This document shows, in pieces, positions 13,301 through 24,800 of a stretch of DNA of 64,000 nt. The notes under the pieces are model-generated. The model ran no database searches. It was given only the letters and a program-made list of their open reading frames with translations, and was not told the origin of the DNA. The DNA lies in the NCBI GenBank assembly GCA_037903475.1, contig JBAJFG010000005.1:1785452-1849451 (forward strand), in the 5' to 3' direction. Position numbers and translations under genes: made by a program. Positions within the stretch are counted from its first letter, which is position 1; every line of letters starts with the position of its first letter. Source of the stretch: Ancylostoma caninum (Eukaryota; Nematoda; Chromadorea; Rhabditida; Ancylostomatidae).

Positions 13301-14872
13301 TCCTCGGTTGCTTCCCTAAGATGGAATTCCATCTTTTTTTATTAATCTTCTGTTCTATTTTACTGTCTATTCGTTATTCATCACCATCTATACGGTAAAT
13401 TATACCATTTGTTGGTCCTTGTTGAGTCATGTGCGTATTTTTTGCTACATTTTCAAGGCAGAGGTTGTGTAGACGACTCCCCGAAACGCTCCTTGACTTC
13501 TTCTTCTTTAAATTGCAAGTGTCCTTGTTGTTTTGTGAAGGTTTCGGCCTTGTTTGTGCCGCATTTGCCATGGAGACGCCAAAATTCCCACTTATGGTTA
13601 ACGAAGTTACCCATTCTTGGCAAAAGTGGCACTTCCTCGTGCGAAAACAGCTGGATTCCGGGGCAACATGAAATGTACGTTCTCAGAGATCTCTTCTTCC
13701 CAGTCAGCTCTCGCTTCTATTTCGGCTTTTTTCATTCGAAAGCTACCAAATTCACCTTTATCTCATGCGAGCACTTTCCTGGGTCTCAATTCTCCATGGA
13801 ACAAGAATTTTCCATGCTTTTTTGGGTTTCGATCGGTTTCGCCAGGATTAACAGCTTGTCCACGGACTACTCAAGGAAACAATGTTGTCACGGAGAGCTA
13901 GTTTTTCTCTCGACAACGACGCAGGCCGATTAAGTCCAGCTTGCTGCAGCTGTGTGTTTTTTCACGCGTTCTGCAGCGCTTGCGTAAGCTGTAATTGCGC
14001 AACGATACTAGCTTTTCTCCAGGATGAACCACAAACTGGGCGGAGCAATGGAGAAACCGCGTACGTTCGGATACTACCCACTAACCAGCTCGGTTCTGCG
14101 CCTGATTTCTTTTCGTGAAATTAAAAATTTGCATCCGTCACTTATGAAGAATGCATAACACACGCAAAACTGATGCAAAAACGAGTTTTGCATGTGTCTT
14201 ACGGTTATCGGCTAGCGGTCTCAACATGCTCCTTGGTAAAACATGGCCTATCTTGGTAAAATCGCATGCAGCGCTTGGATGCATCATTGAGGTTACCCTA
14301 GGTAAACGTGTTGAAGCCCGTGTTAACGGTGGATAAGTTTGTGCGGTGTAAACACCTTTCGACTGGGTGATCCAATTCGTCCAAGTATCATTTCAATCTG
14401 GTGCGAATTTCAATTGAGAACGCTGCATTGCTGCAATCACGACCGAATCCGAGGTGAAATCCTGTTTCTGGGGATCCTGAGTAGTTATGTACTACGTCAG
14501 GCCTAGGCCATACATTGCTCTCGCTGTCTGTGTCACCGATTATTCGATGGAAGTTTGGCACAACTTTCATGGACGTGGCTAAATTTTCGTACATTTGCAA
14601 TGTTCCCGCTATCAAAAATAGGCTGTAGTTGTATCTTCCGATCTGTTCTGGGTCTTTTTTTCTTACTCCATCACCATTTAGCAAGTTCGCAGGCATCAAA
14701 CCGAAATTCCGGCTTACCAACACGATAAATTTTGACCTACGAGAACTATTCTGCCAGCAGATGATCCCAAAAAAGGAACACTGGACGCTAAATTGCTCAG
14801 GAGGCTTAAAAACCGTGTTTTCCATGAGGTTGAATGGTGTGAATCCCATTATTAAGATATGCAACTTTTTAG
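4358..14872. other. Gene-free intergenic region
   Basis: No gene can be supported here. Open frames of 60-130 codons occur, with the longest at 9578-9970 on +, but none shows a known domain or a conserved splice pattern. Things that stand out are a poly(C) tract near 4656-4668, a GT-rich run near 9630, a G-quadruplex-type tract at 10435-10460, and a block near 10240-10435 that recurs at 21450-21625. A - strand frame at 7653-8018 contains SGGGGSV and KKCSFCG and looks slightly more protein-like than the rest, but I cannot identify it. Confidence 0.5.
10435..10460 (+). other. G-quadruplex-type G-rich tract
   Basis: Five runs of three or four G (10435-10438, 10444-10446, 10448-10451, 10453-10456 and 10458-10460) are separated by loops of one to five bases. 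This fits the usual G3+N1-7 quadruplex pattern on the + strand. It sits at the end of a dispersed repeat block, in intergenic DNA. Confidence 0.6.
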
Positions 14873-15095
14873 TCAATAGTTCTATATCAGCAATGGTCAA
14901 ATCCATGCAAAACCCATGCATACCCATGCAGAACCTATGCATCTCCAAAAATCCGATGGAAATTCGATGCAGAACGCACGGAAAACCCGTGCACACCCAT
15001 GCAAAGTCCATACAAAGCCCATACAAGACCCATGCATGTTCATGGGTGTGCAGGAGTTTTGCTTGGATTGACTATTGCTGGTATAGAACTATTGA
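14873..15095. mobile_element. 223-bp MITE with internal CCCATGCA repeats
   Basis: The two ends are inverted repeats of about 40 bp: TCAATAGTTCTATATCAGCA at the left, and at the right a sequence whose reverse complement begins TCAATAGTTCTATACCAGCA. Both continue through a GGTCAAATCCATGCAAAAC-like block. The middle is a loose direct repeat of about 9-10 bp built on ACCCATGCA, seen roughly ten times with drift. T-runs and A-runs flank both ends, so an exact target duplication is hard to read. A long - strand open frame across it is only a by-product of the repeats. Confidence 0.75.
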
Positions 15096-15264
15096 TTAAA
15101 AAAACCGTGTGATGTAAGAGCACGCATGTCTTAATCGTGGGATTTGCATCTTTCAGTCCCATGCAGAAGACGGTTTTTGAGGTCCCTGAGCAAGTTTCTT
15201 ATGATTATTAATAGTAGTCACTAGGAATAGTACGGTTACTATCATGGTGTTACTATTACGTACG

Positions 15265-15311
15265 TTATTATTATTATTACTACTACTACTACTATTATTA
15301 TTATTATTATC
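15265..15311. repeat. ATT/ACT trinucleotide microsatellite
   Basis: A run of TTA units passes into ACT units and back to ATT units. It is a simple-sequence repeat in the spacer upstream of the RhoGEF gene. Confidence 0.9.
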
Positions 15312-15818
15312 ACTATTACGGTTTGCTTGAATCTGAATTGTTCTCTATTGGGGCAAACGTATGTAGTCCCCACATCTTCTGAAAAAAAAAGACTAAATTT
15401 GGGTGTGATGAATAAACCGGAATTGTGAATATCGCTTGCCCACTGGGTACGAAATCAATGTCATAAATGTTCTCTTGCGAATCGGTTTACCTGGAAAGCG
15501 TTACACTGGTTTTCAAATTTTGCTTCTCTGAAGTCATCGTTCCGTGAACTATCCATGGTTCCTACTTTGAACACGAAGTGGTGAAATACGTGCCTAGAGT
15601 TCCCTATCTCACATTTCCCAAAACTTCCAACTATTCTCCTCCCTTCAGACTATCCATAAATGCATATATGTATTTGCCAAGAGCGCTTTCCCTTGTGAAA
15701 ACAGTCTCCGTGGTCATAAAATTCTGCATTCGCCCGCGTTCAAACTACAAACTATCGCGTGCTCGTTCCAGCGCCAGTCCCTTGGCATCGGGCCGTTGGT
15801 CACTTGGCACGTCGCGAC

Positions 15819-18800
15819 ATGTCAATCGTGCAACCACCGCCGCAATTCATGCAGTTTGCACAAACGCAAGCCCCACCCCTCACCTTGGATGAGGTCGATC
15901 TGCAAGGAGGACGACTTATTGATGTTGTTGAGGTGAGCAACCGATGAATTTAATCGTTACACGTTTTTTCCTAGCGCCTACCACCAACTGTTCGCTATTT
16001 GTACAGATCGATTGCTGCGCTACTGTTTTATTGCGCTGGCGCTACGGTTTAGTGGGGAAACCAGCTTTGTGCATATTTTTTCATGGTGTTGCACTTTTAT
16101 TCATGTGCGCTGTAGTGGATGGCGGCGTTTAGACGAATAACAACATTGAAAAGGGCAGCAAAACTGTTGAAAGATTGGGACCAAGAAGTGATGTCCACGC
16201 AAATTTCGGGTGGCAGCAGTTGTTGTTGGGGAAAGTGGACGGAGTGATGTATTATGCAACTGTAATATGTTTATTTCGCATATTTAGCATATCAATATAG
16301 CAAGAGCGATAACTGTATAAGTCTAGTGTGCTTTAATATAGTGTAGCGTAGAAATAGTATAGTCTAGTGTAATATACACAGTATAGCATAGCAAGGAAGG
16401 AATGGTGAAACAGTAAAATGTACTATATTATATTATAGTGCAGTATAGTGTACTATGGTATAGTATAGTATAGTATAGTATAGTATAGTATAGTATAGTA
16501 TAGTATAGTATAGTATAGTATAGTATAGTATAGTATAGTATAGTATAGTATAGTACAGTATAGTATGGTATAGTAGTACCTTCATCACGATTATAACAAT
16601 ATTCAGCTAAAACGAGAGATACATGTCGAGTGTGGAGCGCTGTGCCAGGCGAAGGGCGGTGCGTCCGAGTTCTATGACTGGTCAGTCCACGGAACCGGCC
16701 AATCGCCGAGTTCGCATGTACAGCACTTTCCAAGCATTGCGCTTGACATCCGTTCATGATACGGCGTTGCCAACGAAGTTTTCAGCAGAGTTCTGCTGCG
16801 CTATACCTATAGGTATGAGAACATACTTGCTTAGGATTGACAAACCCACTTCCTAATGAAACCAGCTCCTCAGACCAATCTTCACATTCGGAATCTTCCA
16901 AACAAGACTATGTAGTCTACAGAGTCGTGTCAGCTATTGTTGATTAGCGCGGTTACCGTTCCATGTAGTAATCTGGATATGAATGAAAGGAGGGAGGAGA
17001 TTACTAGAGACATTCCTCAAAAATCAATCTCGCCTTATCCAGTCCCACCATGTATTACATATGTACTTCAGTCCTCCCAATTTCAGCGACACTTTATAGG
17101 AGGAAGTGCAAACACAGCGTTTTATAATCGTTGTTGACTGAATAGGCCTCAGCCGTGGGACGTGTCGGGAAAGTAGAAACGATATGAATTCAGCATGAAA
17201 TGCATTTGTTCAATAGAACGAACGATTAGAAATTGCAGGGAAGTATAGCAGGGAGCATGAAATCATTTGGGACGGCATATCAAGCCAAGGGCATTGATAT
17301 ACAGGCAAAAATATTCTATTTTATTTTAAGCACGGTGGTTCCATGTAAACATTAGAATTATAGGGGAGACTAACCTAACTCACAAAACGAAAAAATAGCC
17401 AAGCACTGACTCAAATTGATAGATCAGGCTTGGAAAAATTCATAGTTCTGTAATGTCTAGAGTCTCGCTAATATAGATCCATTTAGAACAGAATCTGTAT
17501 GGCTCTGTAGCGTGAAAGCCATGCAGATTTTCTTGAGCTTATATCCGTGAAATTGTATTCTAAGTTTATCAATGTGAGGGAGAACAATTACTGCGGAGTT
17601 GACGTAGTCAGAACACTTAAAAGCTGTCATCTTTAATGTTTGACTGCATTTTTTGTAAGCTATTGTTGAGATTGCAATTCATTGTTCTAGTTACGGTCTG
17701 AATTAAGCGCTAACGCCGAAAGCTTACAAATAAAGCAATTGAACGGAGTACATATGTATACAATGCTTATTCAACTGAAGAAGGCTTAGCGTAAGAAGCT
17801 CAGAGACAGAGCAGTTCTGAATTGCATGCAGATTTTTCAGAGACATCAGTTCTGACATCTTCTAAAGGAAGTTGTTCAGTAATAGTTTCGTTTCACCTGA
17901 TTTTCTCGAAATAGTGGAAAATAATTCCGGGACATGGGCACTGTTCAATAAAAAGGTGTTGATAGGATTATGACGCTGAACATCTCTTAAAGTCCTTAGA
18001 CCTATTCGTCCACGAAAATCGCATATTATTGCTAACACCAGTGTTAATGTCCTTTTTGATCCGTAAGATGATGTGAAGAGGTGTTATAGCTTCAAACGTT
18101 CACCAATAAACGCAATAGTCCGCAGCCTTCACAGCTCATATAAAAGAAAATTATGTACATATACCATGGAGGCTCTGGATAGCTCTTGAAATTGTATCAT
18201 TGGAACGATGAGTGTTAAAAAAGGTACGTAGTTAAGTTAAAATGAAAGAATGGTGGCAAGTGTAGGTCAGAAAAGGTAAATACTTATCAGGATTTAACAC
18301 TGCTTTGCAAAGCTTCTGTCTGAGTGTCCTTCATTTTGCATGCTCTTTTGTCAATCTTTTTGCTGACTAAATCCATGGGTGACAGTTGCTGGATCCTTTA
18401 CGCACAGGTCATATAGCCTTGATCTATTTTGTTTTTGTCAATTGAAAACAGGTGACATTACCTTGTTTCCAAATACAAAGCAAGTTATGTAGGATTTATT
18501 CGGTGGTTTTTAGCATAAAAATCAGGATCCATGGATGATGGATGCCCATAATCCTCACAGGCTTAGGTCAACAAACGACCGCATTCATATTCCCCGTTCT
18601 AATTGTATCCTATAGTAAGGAAGGTCGCTCCGAGACAATGTTGCTGGGTTATGTAGTAGTTTGAAGACAGTAATAGGTTGTTGTAAGTCACTAAAAGAGG
18701 CTATGAAGGTTTTTCTGCGTTTTCGACAGTGCTTTCAGTTTCAATGATCACCTAGATTTCGGCATACGCAAGCATATGCACCCCCACCTATGTCAAAAAT

Positions 18801-21800
18801 GATTTCGGATGTTTTCAGGAAGAAGAAATAGACGCCACAGATGGATGCCGCGTTCAAGTGATCACATATAGAATTGAGTCTGAAGATGGGACAGAGCAGC
18901 TCACGAAGACTATCCGGAGGAAGGTTCGTTTCTTGTCTAGGAGCCTTCATCGTTTTTCCCCTTTCTGGGGGAAGTGGAGGAACGGAGTCGTGAATTAATC
19001 GGAGTAAAGCCAAGCTGCTTCGCGTTTTTCCATGGTACTCATGCAACTCAATCAATACCTGTTTAGCATTCGGAGCGTGAGTCATCCGAAAGTTCTATGC
19101 AAAGCGCTTTTGTCGTCATTGTGCCATCAAGGGAGGGTAACAGCGAACTGAACGCATAACGTCAAGCGATCATTAGAATAGCTGTTTCTTGTTACCGCGA
19201 TGGTTCGACCCCATTCTTTAGCAGAATGACACTTTTTCTCGTGCCCAACTGTGCATGCGTTTCTGTTGCATCCGAACAGCGGAGGCACTAATGTCTTCTT
19301 GAGTGATAGACTTGCCCTATATCCATATACGTTGATTGTCCGGATATGTGCGCATGCTGGAAAACTGGTTTCAATGTTATTTTTCCACTGCCATTCCGAT
19401 CGTTATTGCCAAGGATTTTAATATTTTTTCTGGTAGGCGGAGAGAGTCTAAGCCATCATTCCCGGCTACAAATGTTATTGGCTTCCATAGGTTACTTCGC
19501 TATAAAGGTAACCAATAGCTAGGTACTATATTTGAGACGGAATAAAAACGGATAATTTTGTTACCTTAACTATAATAACAATTAAGGGAACAACTACATA
19601 GAAGATCCAGATTTTTGAGAATGAGAAAGCTCTAAGGCTCTTCTTCTCTTTCTTGCGGCATTTTAGTGGTCTCCAACGTTGGAACATTCAAGTTTTCTAT
19701 CCAATCGAATATGTCTTCTTTCGAATATCGAATTTGGGCGCAGAAATTCTTCTCGGAAGGCAGAAATTCTTCTCGGATCTTAATATTAATCAAAATGCCG
19801 AATTTTCTTAGCGGGGTGAGGCCAGCCAGGGAAATTCGACATGTTGATTAATATTAAAGCTATCTTGCAAAAATTGATGAAAAAAAAACTGTGATCGACG
19901 TTAGAAATTGAAGATGAGTGATGTGGGGATTTTTTCCATTCAATAGAAAAATTCTGAAAAATTTGCTAACCTTACTTATTTCTTGGGGGGGGGGAGAGTT
20001 GTGCCATTACCATAGCCTACGAAATATCGGGCAAATCCATAGCATTTAATATATATATATTTTAGTGCGTAATTAATGAAGTATACTAGTTTTTTTACGT
20101 GAATTCTCCATTTTGACGTCTTGTTAGTTCCCTTAAGAGAACATCGTGGAAGGTTATACCTGCATAGGTTACATCCGGTTCTGTATATGTCGCGGACCAA
20201 AATCTGGCCAGCACGCTATGGGTGCGGTAACCCAACAGAAGCAAATTGTGGTCCCAAAAAAAACGGTACAATCGTGCTCAGCATGTGCTATGAGACATTA
20301 TGTGGAGGCTTACTAGTTTTTGGAGTAAATCTCTCTATGCAACTCTTACAGTGCGTTTCTTAGCAGATATGGCTTCATCATTCAAAATAGACATCGTATT
20401 AGTGATCAGCACCTAGAATATACCTTTGCTACTGTGCTATGCACTCGAAAACCTTTGAATTCAGATGATCCGCACGGATTTCAGTACTTCTTTCGTTTTT
20501 GTGGGGTAACTAAGTATCGGCTGTGAAGGCAAGTTTTTGAGACGCTCCGTAGAGTCGAAATTGCTGAGCTTCACAAATTATGGCCATCCGTAACCGGGAT
20601 CCATAGTCGTTCCATAAACTCGTCATGTGCAAATGCATGCCTCATCGTTGATGGATTACCTGCGCTTAAACTGGTCTTCTGGTCTCGTGCAGTGGAGAAA
20701 AGTACGACTTTAGTTCATGAGGGTGGCACAGCTTTTCGGCGTTCCACGATAATAAGGGATCAAATGACGTTTCCGCAAGAAAATAGGCTTAGCGACACAC
20801 ATGTGTATGATGGAGAATGAGGTTCCATGACTTTGTGAAGGAGGGAAGGCTGGGCATAGCGAGGCATACCACCAGATCCTTTAGGAAGTCTTCGGGGGGG
20901 GGGGATGGGGGCTGAAGGGGTGGAGGAGCAGGTCAAGGTTCTTGCACAATATGATGGGTTCTCGACCGGGTGGTATAAGCGGCCTGAAGCTCAGGTTTTT
21001 AGCTAATGACCGTTACTCCGTCTTCTCTTTCCGTCATGCCACCCTATACCGCATGTCTACCATGTCAAAATTTCTCCTTTGAGGTTCATTCTTCCAAATA
21101 ATCTCGCTCTGAAATGCCACAGCAACCAAACGGGGATGAGAATATATAGTTGGAACGTTATTGGGTGGTCTTAAAGATAATGACGACGAGAAATGCCAAT
21201 ACTTTTACTAAGAATGAAAGGGTAAGGGTGTCTCGGTAAACACAGAAGCACTATTCTCCGACTTTTGCCTATTAAATAATGCTTAAAACTGATGCTTTGT
21301 TAGAGCTGGTTGATTTTAGTTGAAGTGTAGTTCTATCATTTTCATACTGCAGTCCTCAAAATGTACATACATATTGACTAGGAAAGAATTAGCCAAATGA
21401 TTTATTGATGACAAGCTTTACTTTATCACTACGTGCTAGTTAAGGACCATGGTCCGGATGCGTCATTATAAAGATGGGTAATCCCAAGGCCGAAGGTACG
21501 ATTACCGTTGGGTAGGAACTGCTTAAAAACAATGTCACGTACGGTTAAACTTGTTGATGGGTGCTAGATATAGGTCAAATTTGGGTACGTTAACACGTTG
21601 ACATGGGTAAGCTAAATGATGCATCCAAGCCCATACTCCCCTCCCCCCCCCCCCTCCCTTTCCAATCGTGAGGGAGTAGTTTCTTCAGCCTCTTTCTAAG
21701 CACTTAACCATTTGCTGGGTATAAGTAAGCATGGTTATACCCAGGCAAATTTTCGGAAGGCCCACGGCAGAAAGCCGGAAGAACTGACAGGTGATCTGCT

Positions 21801-24800
21801 TTTCTGCCGATTTCTTGCTACGGTCCTTCCGAACAAGTCCAGCAGGGATCGGAAGCGCTACAGCAGGAAAATGCTACTGCACCCATCCGAATCTTTCTTT
21901 CTCTGCGTCTCTGCGTGTCACTTCTTAGCCACATTATCGAGGTCTTTTTCTGCTGCGGTCCTTCCGATAGTTATTTGAATATAAAGTAGGGGCCAAATAA
22001 TGTATCAATTCATGAATGGGTCGAAAATTAGAATGTTCGAGAAAGTGCAACATGATTCTAGAAAAAGATGAGGGGAGATGCTGAGTTTCTTCCCCTCCCT
22101 TCCCTCTCTCTCTCTTCCGGATTCTCCTGTTTTGTGAATGGTTTCCTTAAATACTAAATGAATTATTTAAGCCATTCGGTTTTTATTTGTTCCCCACTAC
22201 GTAGTGATGTTCTCAATTTTTCTTGTTTTTTTCTGCAACAATTTTTTTAGCCTGACCCCCTACTCGAATTATTCTTACGGGTGCGAAAATGTTAATTCCA
22301 ATATATGCTGAAGTACTCGAGACCATATCTGGGTAAATTCAATCAGATGTATTCCCACAGCGTAAAATTCCGACGCTCAACTTTGCTGTTGTAGGCATAG
22401 GTCCCATAAAACGAACAGAGAGTTCCAGAACAGCAATACTGCACATTTACTATTTGAGTTAACTTCTATAAAAGCCTGTTCTTGAGGATTTACTTATGCA
22501 TCCTTGAGTTTTCACAATGGTTCCCGAGTCGCAAGGCGTTTTCCACTGCACGGCCAGCAATTCGCTGTGCAAATACGCGTTGCCGAACCGGCGACGTGTT
22601 CAGCACGCACACACACACGCGAAATGTACTTCGCTCGTTTACTGGATTTTGTCTGGTAACAGTTTCGAAATTGCCGCCCTTGACTCATTTTATCCGTTCG
22701 CGTTTCTATGTCAACTATGACCGACAGATTGATGTTATATATAAATCCTGACGAGGAGTATGTCACATCGGTGGATTTGCTAATCTTGCCAATTCTCTAC
22801 GCCCCCACCACGAGGACCGGAAATCTGAGCTAGGATTCATGACCGCGTAACCAGGCGCGAAACTAGACTAGCAGATCAACTCTCACGTTCTGCGCCTTTT
22901 AGCCCTACTTAGTCTATGCGCTAACGAATAACGACACCAATCATAGGTATCATTTGTTGTAGTTTAACCAATCCCAGCCTCAGAGGGGGGGGAGGGAGGG
23001 AATGGAGGGGTTGGAACCAATAATAGAATTTAGTTCGGCCAACTAATCAATTCTGCAATCCATTGAATCTTTGCTTTTTCCTTTTTATTAACTCATAAGT
23101 GGCGCATGCAGGTGGGAGGCGGGGACGGCAGGGGTAGCCAAATTTTTGAAATTATCTTATAAAATATATAAAAACCCTGTATAAGTTTATTTTCAATGGT
23201 TTATTTTCTTTATTAATTTTACATAATTTTTATTAATTATTCAGTACTTGATTTATAACCAGTCTTTCTATTATTACTATTTTCCGTCGAGGCCTCAAAT
23301 CGGTGGAGACCTCAGCTGCTCCCCACGCCACCTCTCCGCCCGCCCACTTCCTGCGTGCGCCACTGCATTTTACTACTAATATTTATATTATTCTAATTAT
23401 TAATTATATTAAACCTGTGAGCCACTTTCAGGCCTCTGAAGATGACGGTCACATCGAAACGTCAGGCGAAACAATAAATAAATTTATCCACTAACAACCT
23501 GGTCAGGCTCAACACAGTATAGAGTTCATATCGCAGAATGCCCCGGTTCAGAGAAGAAAGAACATGGAGATTCTAATTATTCTTTCTCAATGTAATTGGG
23601 GAATTTCACTGGGATCCCTTGGATATCCGTTACTTCTTTTGAATGTGCAATCCGCTTTTTTTCTGTACCCCAGGTTGCGAAACGATTTTTCATGTTTGTC
23701 ACTCCTTATCCGCCACGAAAAAACAAGCGGTAAATAAAAATTCAAGCACTACCTAAACGACTTCTTCGAATAGTTCATCTATTTTGCTCAAAGTGACTTA
23801 TTCTCAACTATATTGACTTTAGGCGATAAAGAACTATCCCATTATTCCTAGCCGTGTTGCGTGTGATGTGTTCATTAGGCCCCTCAGCTGATGGACCTTT
23901 CATTTCCTTCTTTGCTTCCACTCCATCTCCTCCCTGCACCAGATTCCCACAGAACTGCTTGCATCTGGACGTTTTCTTTGTAGAATATATGATGCTGCCA
24001 ACTAATTTGTCCCAGTAAAAAATGTAGAGAATGAGTGGCCACAATCCGAACCGTTCGAGTTACGCCATCGTTTCATTCTCACTCTGCCGTAACCCAAACG
24101 GTTCAGATTGTGGCCACTGCTTTGCAATTTTACTAGGACAAATTATTTTGCAGCATCATATATCTTTTAATCCATGTATGTATCTGTTTTTTTTTTTGGT
24201 GAGCTGTTGATAGTAATAGTAACGTTTAATGATAAGGTGAGAAACTATCTGCTACACAAACGATTTCTCCTCCATGGCCGTCCTCCGTGGCCCTGGTCCT
24301 CAATTTTTTTTTACTTATTTTCATTTGTTTGGTATACATGTGGAACACATCATGATTTAAAGGGAAACGAATGGCAGAGACAGAAGTTCCGCTTTTATTC
24401 TTTGGGAACCTTGATTCTTTCAATCCCGGATCCAGTCCATGAGCGGGAAACAGGTCATTCTGCTTCAGTCTACGATGAAGTAGTCTCACCGTTGGTCCCC
24501 TCACGTCCTGCTCCGTGGGATTCGAACGCAAAAGATGGAAAAAATGTGACCAGGGTTCTGATGTTTTCGAGTTTAGTAACCCCTGGCGAACGAATAAGTT
24601 GGGGACCCTGAGCAAGCGGAATGAGTGGATATCAAGTTAATGGGCTTTTCAAAGTGTTGGTTTCTCTGCAGAACCCAAATCCAACACTTCATGGGCCTTT
24701 TGCGGTGTGGAGCATTATACCTGGAGAGGGCGGCAAGGAAAGGCCCCATGATTGGTCAGTTCACACAACCGGCCAATCGAAGAGCTCTGTGACGCCACCT

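Noticed and set aside
14388..15026. 212-codon - strand open frame
   Set aside because: About half of it is produced by the CCCATGCA repeats of the MITE; the rest has no domain and is matched by an open frame on the other strand.
16428..16757. 109-codon - strand frame rich in Tyr, Thr, Ile and Leu
   Set aside because: It is the translation of the (TATAG)n microsatellite.
23400..23500. Segment with CTCTGAAGATGACG and GAAACGTCAGGCGAAAC resembling a hammerhead ribozyme or retroelement tail
   Set aside because: The conserved CUGAUGA core is not intact and I could not pair the stems; it may be a retroelement 3' end, but the evidence is too thin.
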